From the NCBI GenBank assembly GCA_025462735.1, contig JAOAPC010000022.1, positions 124,001 through 188,000 of the forward strand: a stretch of 64,000 nt of DNA. The letters run 5' to 3'. Shown here one piece after another: positions 1 through 8,278 of the stretch (positions are counted from its first letter, which is position 1; each line of letters opens with the position of its first letter). Under the pieces are notes generated by a model that had not been told where the DNA came from, did no database searches, and saw only the letters and a list, made by a program, of their open reading frames with translations. The position numbers were made by a program, and so were the translations under genes. This DNA comes from Acidobacteriaceae bacterium. Its GTDB lineage: Bacteria > Acidobacteriota > Terriglobia > Terriglobales > Acidobacteriaceae.

Positions 1-1
1 C

Positions 2-340
2 AAGGTCGCCGCACTCTGCGAGTTCTTCGGCGTCCGCACTGCCTGGCACGGGCCGGGGGACGCCTCGCCACTGGCGCACGCCGCACAGTTGGCGCTCGAG
101 TTGGTGAGCTACAACTTCGGCGTCCACGAAGGTAGCGGCTTCCCGCAAGAAACGCAGGAGGTATTTGTGGGCTGCCCCGAAGTCAAGAACGGCTACATGC
201 TGGCGCAGGAGAAGCCCGGCCTCGGCATTGAAGTTGACGAGAAGCTCGCGGCGAAGTTCCCGATCCCGAACGGTCCGCCGAATTTCGATTATTCCTGGGG
301 GACCACCCGGCGACGTGATGGCACCGTCATCAGGCCCTGA
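2..340 (+). CDS. Mannonate dehydratase / RspA-like enolase-superfamily protein, C-terminal part
   Basis: The open frame runs in from the left edge, so only about the last 112 residues are present. Visible are a WHGPGD segment, an NFGVHEG segment and a terminal KPGLGIEVDEKLAAKFP stretch followed by RRRDGTVIRP. In the D-mannonate dehydratase/RspA group of the enolase superfamily these match the end of the TIM-like barrel, where WHG carries the catalytic His and the HE pair an acidic residue, and the closing capping-domain strand. Known members dehydrate sugar acids such as D-mannonate, but many homologues are weak or inactive, so the substrate is not settled. The Mg2+-binding residues lie outside the window. 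The stop is TGA; a copy of repeat family A follows about 40 bases later. Confidence 0.8.
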   Translation, partial: KVAALCEFFGVRTAWHGPGDASPLAHAAQLALELVSYNFGVHEGSGFPQETQEVFVGCPEVKNGYMLAQEKPGLGIEVDEKLAAKFPIPNGPPNFDYSWGTTRRRDGTVIRP

Positions 341-380
341 CCCGTTTACCGCTAGCCGACTATTGTTGCCGGGAAGATTA

Positions 381-426
381 CTGTCGATAACAGGCGATTT
401 CACTCAGAACTCGGGTGTGAGTGAAA
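381..426. repeat. Dispersed hairpin repeat, family A, copy 1
   Basis: The segment has CTGTCGATAACAGG, then TTTCACTCAGAAC, then TGAGTGAAA. The outer TTTCACTCA and TGAGTGAAA are complementary and can form a stem. The same layout recurs at 1871-1935 and 4511-4560. It is noncoding and lies between the mannonate dehydratase-like gene and the VOC gene. Confidence 0.7.
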
Positions 427-483
427 GGTGAGGCCAGCCTGCGCCCTCTCGCTTCCCGGGTGAGCCGAAAGTCAAGCGATCCG

Positions 484-864
484 CTAGGCCGCTTCCAGCA
501 CCGACAAGATATTCCCCGCTGGATCCTTGAACCACGCGATCGTCGGCCCATTTCCGCGAGAAATCCCGCGCGTGTCCGTCTTCAAGTTGGGTTCGTTATA
601 GACTTCAAATCGCACGCCGCGTTGGCTCAGTTCATCCACAGCTTTTTCTACGCTGTCTACGGGAAAATTCAGGACCGTGAAAGTTGCGGGCTGGTGATTG
701 GGTTTAGGGTACATCAGAGCTTTGGTGCCGCCGGAAAGGGGCACAACAAGGGTGCCTTCCGGACCGCTGGAAAGTTCGAGCCCCAGCGTCTTGCCATAAA
801 ATTCCCTGGCCTTCTGGATATCGTTAACCGAAAAACTGCTGAATGCCTTGCTTATGTTGAGCAT
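484..864 (-). CDS. VOC-superfamily (glyoxalase/dioxygenase fold) protein
   Basis: This 126-residue protein is the usual size for a single two-module VOC protein. It opens with a beta strand and [19 protein letters not shown], the typical first beta-alpha-beta-beta-beta module. It closes with [20 protein letters not shown], the typical last strands, where a metal-binding Glu usually sits (here the Glu of VLEA). The His expected early in metal-dependent members is not obvious, so metal binding and substrate remain open. VOC proteins include glyoxalase I, extradiol dioxygenases, antibiotic-resistance proteins and many of unknown role. It stands alone, between repeat copies A1 and B1. Confidence 0.8.
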   Translation of the reverse strand: MLNISKAFSSFSVNDIQKAREFYGKTLGLELSSGPEGTLVVPLSGGTKALMYPKPNHQPATFTVLNFPVDSVEKAVDELSQRGVRFEVYNEPNLKTDTRGISRGNGPTIAWFKDPAGNILSVLEAA

Positions 865-949
865 GATGCACTCCTATTAGTTTTAGCGTTGTAACTTCGA
901 TGCGGAATCAGCTCTCGCGGTTTTGAATGCGGAACCCAGCTCAGAATGA

Positions 950-984
950 GGGTGCCCCACTTCTCGCCGATTTTGCGAGAAGTG
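950..984. repeat. Dispersed hairpin repeat, family B, copy 1
   Basis: GGTGCCCCACTTCTCGC is followed by a short loop and GCGAGAAGTG, giving a stem of about ten base pairs (CACTTCTCGC paired with GCGAGAAGTG). Near-identical elements lie at 11484-11518 and 22598-22634, and a variant with another stem at 16559-16593. There is no T-tract, so it does not look like a simple terminator. Confidence 0.7.
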
Positions 985-1151
985 AGACCACGAAAGATGT
1001 GGCGGGCAATGAGCTAGGTTCTGAAGATCAAGACTGGTCACGGAAAGGACATCGTTAACTCGAATTCCACTTCTTCCAAAACCAGGGAGAACTGGGGCAC
1101 GCTCAGTTTTTTGCACCAACGACAAGTGGGCCACCCGCCAGTGATGGCATC

Positions 1152-1787
1152 TCAGAAAAGCTTAGGAATGATGCCCGATTGTCGGAGCGTCGCCGCGTAC
1201 TCATCAACGCTGTTGTTATGTGTTTTCACTGCGTTATTTAGAGTTGTCTCGAAACGATCCTTCGACAACGCTTCTTGTAAATATCCCAGCCGACTCCGGA
1301 GGATAGGTTCAAAAGTTTCCAGCGAGTAATGACGGTCTCCGGGTTTTGACGTGTCCCACTTACCTAAGCCGTCAGCTACCAACCGAAAGCCTTCCCAGTC
1401 GTTCGGGGCAAAAGCAGAAGTAACTCCAACTGAGAAATCGCCGCGACCGCGCACAAATCTTAAGCGCAAATCTCCGACTGCCACGGTGACGTAAGCACCA
1501 TCAAAGCTGGGCGGAAAAGGAACTCCTTCGTTGGGAATGACCTGTGCCCCATGTTCCGAGAACAAGAACGCCAGATGTATACGAATCTCTTCCGCAAAAC
1601 GTTGCTCCTCGCGTCTCGCCATCCGTTTGTCGAGCCAGCCGAAACAAAGCTTATAGAGATTGCCGATAATAAAACCAAGTACCAGTAGCGGCGGTCGCAC
1701 AGTGGCGATGACGATTCGAACCCACAGGGCCGGCCGCCGCGGGTTATTTAGTGGAATTAGAAGATTCCTTTTTTTCTCGATAGACAT
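1152..1787 (-). CDS. Hypothetical protein with one N-terminal membrane segment
   Basis: This 211-residue protein is not recognised. The N-terminus is basic (MSIEKKRN and NNPRRP). A hydrophobic stretch follows at about residues 22-48 (including IVIATVRPPLLVLGFIIG), consistent with one membrane helix. The rest is a soluble domain of mixed charge, with an ALSKDRFETTLNNAVKTHNN region that looks helical. No catalytic motif was seen. The ATG is at the left edge of a repeat-rich gap, and neighbours on both sides are unrelated. Codon usage and the absence of overlapping better frames support a real gene. Role unknown. Confidence 0.6.
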   Translation of the reverse strand: MSIEKKRNLLIPLNNPRRPALWVRIVIATVRPPLLVLGFIIGNLYKLCFGWLDKRMARREEQRFAEEIRIHLAFLFSEHGAQVIPNEGVPFPPSFDGAYVTVAVGDLRLRFVRGRGDFSVGVTSAFAPNDWEGFRLVADGLGKWDTSKPGDRHYSLETFEPILRSRLGYLQEALSKDRFETTLNNAVKTHNNSVDEYAATLRQSGIIPKLF

Positions 1788-1870
1788 GCGAAGGTTTCCC
1801 TAGATGGAGTTCGTCAGCGGCGCTTGTCTCGCGCTGCAGCGCGTGCAATGATCCCACCAAACGAGAATAA

Positions 1871-1935
1871 CTGTCGAGAACAGGCAATTTTCACTCAGAA
1901 CCCGACAATAAGTGAAATGGTGATTTTTCGCCAGA
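1871..1935. repeat. Dispersed hairpin repeat, family A, copy 2
   Basis: It shares CTGTCGANAACAGGC with copy 1, then TTTTCACTCAGAACCCG, then AGTGAAATGGTGATTTTTCGCC. The last part also matches copy 3 (GTGAAATGGGGATGTTCGCC). It lies in the 316-base gap (1788-2103) upstream of the ABC-F gene; nothing else was recognised there. Confidence 0.7.
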
Positions 1936-2103
1936 AACTAACGGGGTGCGACTACCCGCATGGGCCGCTGCCCCGAAACGTCCTATTCATCCTGTTTTTC
2001 CCCGGAGGTGTTCCCCATGGTTGCCGTGATATCCTAAATAGGACAGCTGCGTTTGCGTGTCTGAAGATATTCAGGATCCTGCCCGCTGTTCCCTTAAAAC
2101 ATC

Positions 2104-3732
2104 ATGATTTCAGTAAGCAATGTATCCATGCGCTACGGCGCCAAAATTCTGTTTGACGAAGTCTCCACCGGCTTTACCCCAGGCAAGCGCTATGGCCTGA
2201 CCGGACCGAATGGAGCTGGCAAGTCCACTTTTATGAAGCTTCTTTCCGGCGAACTTGAGCCGCAGAAGGGCATCGTGGTGCGTCCGAAGAAGCTTGGAAT
2301 CCTGAGCCAGGACCAGTTTGCGTTCGACCGGTACCGCGTAATTGACACAGTCATCATGGGCAACAAGCGGCTGTGGGCGGCACTGGAGGAGCGCGACCGG
2401 CTTTATTCCAAGCCTGAAATGACCGATGCCGATGGCATGCGGCTGGGCGAACTGGAAGGCATTGTTGGCGAAGAGGACGGCTACACCGCCGAGACCGACG
2501 CCGCGGTGCTGCTGCAGGGGCTAGATATTCCAAATGAATTGCACGAGCGGAAGATGGGCGAGTTGCCCGGTGGTCAGAAAGTCCGCGTCTTATTGGCGCA
2601 GGCTCTTTTTGGACATCCATTGGCGCTGCTGCTCGACGAACCTACAAACCATTTGGACTTGGATTCCATCCACTGGCTGCAGAGGTTTCTGAATGAATTT
2701 GAAGGAGTGTTGATCGTCATATCGCACGACCGGCATTTTTTGAACCGGGTCTGCACCCACATTGCCGACATCGACTACGAGACCATCATTACCTACACCG
2801 GCACCTATGACGACATGGTGGTGGCCAAAACCCAGGTGCGCTCGCAGATCGAGAGTCAAAATGCGCAACGGGAAAAGAAGATTTCGCAACTCAATGATTT
2901 CATCGCGCGCTTTTCGGCCGGCACGCGCTCCAGCCAGGTGCAATCTCGCCGCAAGGAAGTTGAGCGGTTGCAGGTGACCGAATTGGCGAAGTCAAACATC
3001 CAGCGGCCGTATCTCAAATTTGAACAGAAGCGCCCCTCGGGAAAGCACATCCTGGAAGTCGAAGGCGTGAGCAAGTCTTACGGCGCAGCTCCGGTGATAC
3101 GCAACTTCACCGCCAGCGTGACGCGAGGAGAGAAAGTCGTTCTCATGGGCCGCAATGGCTCGGGCAAAACGACTCTAGTCAATGCCCTGCTGGCGAGTTC
3201 TCCTACGGTCACGGAAGCCGACCTGCGCAAAACCAGCGGCAACGATGGAGCATTCTTAGACGAAGGAAAAGTGATCTGGGGACATGAGGCAGCAGTCGGT
3301 TTCTTTGCCCAGGACCATAAAGCTTTAATCGAGCCCGGAACCACAGTTTTCGATTGGCTCCATCAATGGGATCTTTCGGCCGCTCACGAAGAGATCCGCG
3401 GCCTGCTGGGACAAATGCTCTTCCCCCGCGACGATGCGGACAAGCGTACCGACATCCTCTCCGGCGGAGAAGCCAGCCGGCTGCTTTTTTGCAAGCTGAT
3501 GCTGCAGAAACCGAATGTGCTCGTCCTCGATGAACCCACGAACCACCTGGATCTCGAGTCCATCAACGCGCTTAACATCGCTCTGCAGCGCTATCAAGGA
3601 ACCATATTCCTGGTTACGCACGACGAAGACTTGATTGATGAAGTGGCCACAAGAATCTGGCACTTTGAGGGCGATCATCAGCTCACCGACTTTAAGGGTG
3701 TTTACGCAGAGTACCAGTCAGTGCTGGCCTAA
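2104..3732 (+). CDS. ybiT: ABC-F family ATPase, YbiT type
   Basis: The 542-residue protein has two ABC cassettes and no membrane segment. The first cassette has Walker A GPNGAGKST (34-42), a signature-like PGGQKVRVLLAQ (about 154) and LLLDEPTNHLD (about 175). The second has GRNGSGKTT (about 349), LSGGEASRLL (about 453) and LVLDEPTNHLD (about 473). ABC-F proteins bind the ribosome near the E site and alter peptidyl-transferase function or relieve stalls. Segments such as KLGILSQDQFAFDRY, DTVIMGNK and VISHDRHFLNRVCTHIAD resemble the E. coli YbiT branch rather than EttA. The first signature has a weakened LSGGQ (LPGGQ), as in that branch. No clear ribosome-binding site precedes the ATG. It appears monocistronic. 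Confidence 0.92.
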   Translation: MISVSNVSMRYGAKILFDEVSTGFTPGKRYGLTGPNGAGKSTFMKLLSGELEPQKGIVVRPKKLGILSQDQFAFDRYRVIDTVIMGNKRLWAALEERDRLYSKPEMTDADGMRLGELEGIVGEEDGYTAETDAAVLLQGLDIPNELHERKMGELPGGQKVRVLLAQALFGHPLALLLDEPTNHLDLDSIHWLQRFLNEFEGVLIVISHDRHFLNRVCTHIADIDYETIITYTGTYDDMVVAKTQVRSQIESQNAQREKKISQLNDFIARFSAGTRSSQVQSRRKEVERLQVTELAKSNIQRPYLKFEQKRPSGKHILEVEGVSKSYGAAPVIRNFTASVTRGEKVVLMGRNGSGKTTLVNALLASSPTVTEADLRKTSGNDGAFLDEGKVIWGHEAAVGFFAQDHKALIEPGTTVFDWLHQWDLSAAHEEIRGLLGQMLFPRDDADKRTDILSGGEASRLLFCKLMLQKPNVLVLDEPTNHLDLESINALNIALQRYQGTIFLVTHDEDLIDEVATRIWHFEGDHQLTDFKGVYAEYQSVLA

Positions 3733-3749
3733 TAGCCTAATAAGGGGCT

Positions 3750-4205
3750 TTAGAACCTGGGGGCGGTCAGCGTGGACTGACTTGCTACACACTCCCAGTG
3801 GCTGTTTTGGAAAATCCACGTATCCGTGAATCGGACACGGCGATCCACGTCCTTCCCCTTGATTTTCATTTTCTCGAGGTAGACTCCGATCACAACCACG
3901 GCGTCGCCATAGGCACGGGCATTCTGCTCGACGTTAGACAAGTGCCGATACTCCTTCGCTAGGCTCTGGACTTTTCTCAGCCATTGGTCCCGGTCCATAA
4001 TAGTTCCGTCATAGTCTGTGTACACAAATGTTTCGGCTAGCAATAACCTGAGAGCAACCCCGTCATGCCGCTCTTCGGCATAGTTCCATGCGTTTTCAAG
4101 ATTGATAACAGCCTCGGCCTTGTCGTCGGCCGTCTTCGCTGCGTGGACTCCCATCAGGAGAAACGCTAGGAGCAATACACCAGCCAATGCAATCAGGCGC
4201 CGCAT
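3750..4205 (-). CDS. Secreted NTF2-like (DUF4440/SnoaL-type) protein
   Basis: This 151-residue protein begins with a signal peptide (MRRLIALAGVLLLAFLLMGVHA). The mature part has the NTF2-like pattern: a first helix with INLENAWNYAEERHDG, a strand with FVYTDYDGTIMDR, and closing strands VRFTDTWIFQNSHWECVASQS. DUF4440 proteins of this layout are common in Acidobacteriota and mostly lack a known reaction; some relatives bind small ligands or act as isomerases. It converges on the ABC-F gene with an 18-base gap. No catalytic residues can be named. Confidence 0.75.
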   Translation of the reverse strand: MRRLIALAGVLLLAFLLMGVHAAKTADDKAEAVINLENAWNYAEERHDGVALRLLLAETFVYTDYDGTIMDRDQWLRKVQSLAKEYRHLSNVEQNARAYGDAVVVIGVYLEKMKIKGKDVDRRVRFTDTWIFQNSHWECVASQSTLTAPRF

Positions 4206-4879
4206 TTAGCTTCCTTAGTCACTCTCGCCGACCCATAGCCTCAATGCTAGTCGCCTCCCGGCTGCATGACCACGAACGAAAGGAGCCCGGAGGCACATGG
4301 TAACTCCCGCACCAATTGAGGGGTTTTGGCGGGACTCGGGCGCGGGCGGGACTGCGAGGTTCTTGGGTCCATGCGAGCAACTCAAAGGTGATAAGAACGG
4401 TAAATAAAACCTTTCGCAACGGAACCTCCGTGAAACGGCTCTCTGGCAGCACATTCACACCGAGGCGTTGAGACAGTCGAACAGTATTACCAGAGTAGCT
4501 GATGTAAGTAGGCGATTTCACTCAGAACTCGGTCATGAGTGAAATGGGGATGTTCGCCAACAATCGTACCTCCGTAATTCGCGAAGAACACTTCAGAACA
4601 AGCTATTGTTAGCTTCGCCCTGTTCTGTCAGCGAGTGCGTGCAGTGAGAATCAAAAGGAAATTCAGTCAAAGCGTAAAAAATACCGGGCCGCTAGGTCTA
4701 CGTGGCGAATTTGCCTGGTCGAGAGCTAGCAGGGAGCGTCAGTTTCGGGATGATGGTAGGGCGGCATTGGCTTTCATAAACACGGGGTACTGCCCACGAC
4801 GCATAAGACACTGCGGAACCATTTTCTACACTTCTTTCTAGGGTGCGTCGCCCGGCGATGTGAAGCGATGTTTCCGAAT
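4206..4879. other. 674-base gap with no convincing gene
   Basis: Both strands hold only short frames without family likeness. The one structured element is repeat A copy 3 at 4511-4560. The remainder looks like decayed or noncoding DNA between two orphan genes. Confidence 0.5.
4511..4560. repeat. Dispersed hairpin repeat, family A, copy 3
   Basis: It reads GGCGATTTCACTCAGAACTC and then CATGAGTGAAATGGGGATG, with the same TTTCACTCA/TGAGTGAAA stem as copies 1 and 2. All three copies lie in the first 4.6 kb of the window. Confidence 0.7.
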
Positions 4880-6128
4880 CTATTTATCTTCGGGTGAACG
4901 ACGGTTCCATTTACCTTTGACGTAGGTCATTGTTCGCTCCATGCTCACGTATTGGAAGTCCCCGTCCTTAGCTTCTGACGGATGCATAGCTTCGGCATTG
5001 TTCATCCGTGTTTCAAAGTGCTCAATAAAGTTCTTCTGAACCTCTATCGGCATCGCTTCCTTTTGTGCCTGGTGTTCACGCCAATTCGGTAAATACTTGT
5101 TCCAGAGGCGCGTGACCAGGAACGATGCGTCATCGGGCGGATGGGAAGCGAAGACATAAATGCCTTTGGCCTTAGTTTCGCTCAGCAGTGCGTCAAAATA
5201 TTTATCCAATTTGGAAAGGTCATCTTTCAGTTCCGGGCCTTCGATGATTAGTCTGATTTCCTCGAAGAAAGAGCGGCACAATCCGTTTGTGTAGGTTGTC
5301 GTTCGACACGAAAATCGAGCAGAAGGGCAAATAATACAAATATGAAAGGTCAATCATATTGTCTGCTTTATTTGTGGGGCGAACGCGGGAAATTAGATCG
5401 GCACCGAGGGCGAGAAAGAAAAAAAGATCGACGGAGCACAGGAACCAAAAATAGGGAGTGAACTCGGGAAGAGGAGGCTTTCCGGCACTTACCCATCGTT
5501 CAATGATTTGCCCATGATTGTCTGCCGGGATGCCAATCAAATACATACCAAATTGAAGCGCCTGCCGCTCTTCAAGCAAACCCATGTAAGAATCGGCGAT
5601 ATGCTTAGCGTCTGCTAGGGTTCTAGGCATGCGCACCTGTTGGTACAGCTCTCGTATCGTGGCGTAATGATGGGAGTGATCGACGTTGGAGACGCTTTCG
5701 CGCCAGCGTTTTGCGTGCTGGCGTTCCACGTCTAAAAAGTCGCCGGCAATCCAGCGGTTTAGTGCCTCTTCTTCGTCGCTCACCTTGTACACGACCCCTT
5801 GCGAATCGCCCACCCGAACTGGTTTTCCACCTCCCTTAATGATTGTGCCGTTCATTGGTACAAATTTGCCGCGGGTTAGCTCATAGGAAACGAGTTCCCG
5901 GTGGTAGACATTGATATGCGAATAGATGTCAGGAGTCTTATTTGCAAGAGTAGCTACGAATTTCGCCGCAGGCCTATCTTGGGAGGATGTCTTTTCAAGG
6001 TCTGCGAGCGTTTCCGCAATGAACAAGGGGCAGATGTTGCAGACAAAAAATTTATCAAGCCAGACGGACTCATCCGCATTTATGCACTGGAGAAACGACT
6101 TATCAAAGGTGAGAATTGGACCCATCAT
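4880..6128 (-). pseudogene. PIN-like protein gene split by a one-base frameshift
   Basis: Two overlapping minus-strand frames form one protein. The upstream frame (6128 down to 5220) starts GPILTFDKSFLQ and has PLFIAETLADLEK; near its end it has DLSYLYYLPFCSIFVSND. The downstream frame (ending at 4880) takes over with FFEEIRLIIEGPELKDDL and runs for about 130 more residues. An acidic residue after strand one, a Glu in the next helix and a late FVSND strand suit a PIN-like nuclease fold, though this is inference from pattern. The span of 1249 bases is 416 codons plus one base. The likely join is near 5268, in CTCTTTCTTCGAGG, where one extra base restores the second frame. The upstream frame otherwise ends in unrelated residues (RGNQTNHRRPGTER). 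It could also be a sequencing error. Confidence 0.65.
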
Positions 6129-6353
6129 CTAGAGGGTAGACCCCCACAGTGACTATATTCCGGCATCGGCCATGGCCCGACGAAAAAAACAGGGCCCTCG
6201 CAAGATGGCTTATCAGGTAGACCTGTACCAACAGAGATTCAATTCTAAACAAGAAATTCTGGGCGAACTCAAACCTCCTGACCTTCATCCGAAGTTGGGT
6301 CGAAGACAAATGGCTATTCTTGGGCTGAGGATGATCTTTTGCCGTCCGAATGC

Positions 6354-7229
6354 TTAGCGCTGTCCCCACTTGAGCTTGCTGCTCAGCACCTCGAAGAAGG
6401 TCCCCCGGGTGTGCAGGAGTTTGACTTGGTGCTCCGACTTGCGGCAGTAAATGCGATCGCCGTCGAAGACCGGCATGCCTGCCTGTCCATCGATGCTCAG
6501 ATAGGCTTCTTCGTCTCCGGTCATGACGACGATTTCAATCTGTGATGTGTCGCGCACGACCAGTGGGCGATGGGTCAGCGAATGAGCAGAGACCGGCGTA
6601 ATGACGAAGCTCTGTACATCGGGCATCAGGATCGGACCGCCTGCCGCGAGCGAGTAAGCTGTCGAACCAGTGGGGCTAGAAATAATCAGGCTGTCAGCTT
6701 GATAACGCGAGACAAACACCTTATCGATGTAAACGTCGCAATGGTTCAATCGGGAGATGGTTCCCTTCCCTACGACGACGTCGTTCAACGCTTCATAAGT
6801 GGCGACCACTGATTTGGTGCGGCTGACTTCGCAATGCACCATGGAGCGGACGTCGATTCCGCAAGAGCCCTTAATAATGCTCTCGAGCGTCGGATAGAGA
6901 TCTTCGAGCGGGACCTCAGTGAGAAATCCCAACGCGCCAAGATTTACACCTACGATCGGAATGCCGGCTGGAGCGACAGCGCGCGCGGCCGAGAGCAGGG
7001 TGCCATCGCCACCAAGCACGATTACGAACTCGAGCTTACGCGAGGCCATCTCCACGCGTGACATGACCTCTGCGTCAGGCGCATGGGGAGCGGTTTCGGG
7101 ATCGACGACGAACGAATAACCACGGCTGCTCAGCCAGTCCATCAAGCGGGGGACGATCTGCGCGACTTCAGCCTTATTGGGTTTTGAAACAATGCCGACG
7201 GCTTTGGGCGACGAAGTTTTCTGAGTCAT
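6354..7229 (-). CDS. nadK: NAD kinase
   Basis: NAD kinase phosphorylates the 2'-hydroxyl of the adenosine ribose of NAD to make NADP, using ATP or polyphosphate, in the cytosol. The 291-residue length is standard. The hallmark GGDGT motif is at residues 73-77, within VIVLGGDGTLLSAARA. It is followed by GVNLGALGFLTE, the LNDVVV segment (family NE/D motif; here Asn-Asp), and SPTGSTAYSLAAGGP, the conserved dinucleotide-binding loop. The ATG at 7229 gives MTQKTSSPKAVGIVSKPNK, a normal N-terminus for the family. The gene lies 50 bases after tlyA on the same strand, a pairing seen in many bacteria, so they are probably co-transcribed. Confidence 0.95.
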   Translation of the reverse strand: MTQKTSSPKAVGIVSKPNKAEVAQIVPRLMDWLSSRGYSFVVDPETAPHAPDAEVMSRVEMASRKLEFVIVLGGDGTLLSAARAVAPAGIPIVGVNLGALGFLTEVPLEDLYPTLESIIKGSCGIDVRSMVHCEVSRTKSVVATYEALNDVVVGKGTISRLNHCDVYIDKVFVSRYQADSLIISSPTGSTAYSLAAGGPILMPDVQSFVITPVSAHSLTHRPLVVRDTSQIEIVVMTGDEEAYLSIDGQAGMPVFDGDRIYCRKSEHQVKLLHTRGTFFEVLSSKLKWGQR

Positions 7230-7279
7230 CGTGAAAGTGAAATTGTACAGAAACGGGCGGGGATGGGTACGAGCCCAGG

Positions 7280-8080
7280 CTAAAACTTTGCGTACAGCAG
7301 AAATTCGCGGTTGCCTTCGGCCCCAAGGATTGGTGATTCGATTACGTCGATCAATGCGGGACCAAGCGATTGAACTGCAGTCCTAATTTTTTCGACCGCC
7401 TGCTGTTGCGCTGAGGCGTCGCGAACTATTCCGCCTTTTCCGACAAGATCGCGTCCTACTTCGAATTGGGGCTTTACCAGTACGACCAGCTCGCGGCCGG
7501 TACGCGTGCTTGCGTCTTCATTCGTATCTTGCGGAAATGCGGCTGCGATGACCGCTGGCAGGACCAGCGTCGCCGAAATAAAAGAAACGTCTACGGCGAT
7601 GAAATCTGCGGCTTCGCCAAGTTGTTCGCGCGTTAGATACCTGGCATTGGTTTTTTCCAGCAGGCGCACCCGCGGGTCCTGGCGTAATTGAAATGCGATT
7701 TGCCCCTGGCCGGTGTCTATGGCAATCACCCGAGCAGCGCCGTGCTGCAGCAAGCAGTCGGTAAAACCCCCGGTGGAGGCGCCAACGTCGAGGCAGACGC
7801 GGTCACGAACATCGATTTTCCATTGCTGCAGCGCTCGTTCGAGCTTAAGTCCGCCGCGGCCTACATATTTAAGATCGTCGCCCAGTAGTCGAATTTCAGA
7901 AGAGACGTCAACCATCGCTCCTGATTTGTCGATTTTTTGCCCATTGACCAGGACCTTTCCAGCGAGCACGAGGGCCTGCGCACGCTCACGCGAGGGAACA
8001 AGACCGCGATCGAGCAGTAATTTGTCGAGCCGTAATTTCGAAGACGGTTCTTTCACGAGAGAAAAGTTGCCAGAGCGCAC
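7280..8080 (-). CDS. tlyA: TlyA-family rRNA 2'-O-methyltransferase
   Basis: The 266-residue protein has an N-terminal S4 RNA-binding domain (about residues 15-75, including KLRLDKLLLDRGLVPSRERA) and an FtsJ-like Rossmann methyltransferase. The SAM-binding loop is CLDVGASTGGFTDCLL (about 97-112). A later VDVSFISATLVLP and LVVLVKPQFEVG carry the Asp and Lys expected of the catalytic set. TlyA proteins methylate ribose 2'-OH in 16S and/or 23S rRNA; the older name hemolysin A is misleading. The start is GTG at 8080, giving RSGNFSLV before the S4 domain; a second GTG eight codons later is also possible. The nadK gene follows on the same strand. Confidence 0.92.
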   Translation of the reverse strand: MRSGNFSLVKEPSSKLRLDKLLLDRGLVPSRERAQALVLAGKVLVNGQKIDKSGAMVDVSSEIRLLGDDLKYVGRGGLKLERALQQWKIDVRDRVCLDVGASTGGFTDCLLQHGAARVIAIDTGQGQIAFQLRQDPRVRLLEKTNARYLTREQLGEAADFIAVDVSFISATLVLPAVIAAAFPQDTNEDASTRTGRELVVLVKPQFEVGRDLVGKGGIVRDASAQQQAVEKIRTAVQSLGPALIDVIESPILGAEGNREFLLYAKF

Positions 8081-8278
8081 TCACATATGTGCAACCTGTA
8101 TAAGCTTTTCTGGACAAAGCGCTTAAGCAGGTACTTGCTTTGATTTCCACAATATTATCCACAAGAGTGTTGAAATTTATTCGAGATTTAACCGCGATGA
8201 TACCTTGACAAGCAAGACGTTGCGCGTCGTGAAAACAATTTCCGGAAAGACGGCGGTGACCAGAGCCGGTAGGCCAGG

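Noticed and set aside
4635-4841. 68-residue plus-strand frame in the 4.2-4.9 kb gap
   Set aside because: No similarity or translation signal; composition unlike the real genes nearby.
5255-5285. Programmed frameshift in the PIN-like gene
   Set aside because: The site lacks a canonical slippery heptamer with a downstream structure that I could see; mutation or sequencing error is simpler.
6172-6357. 61-residue plus-strand frame starting MARRKKQGPRK
   Set aside because: No ribosome-binding site or recognised family; too short to support, though it does sit in a gap with no other gene.
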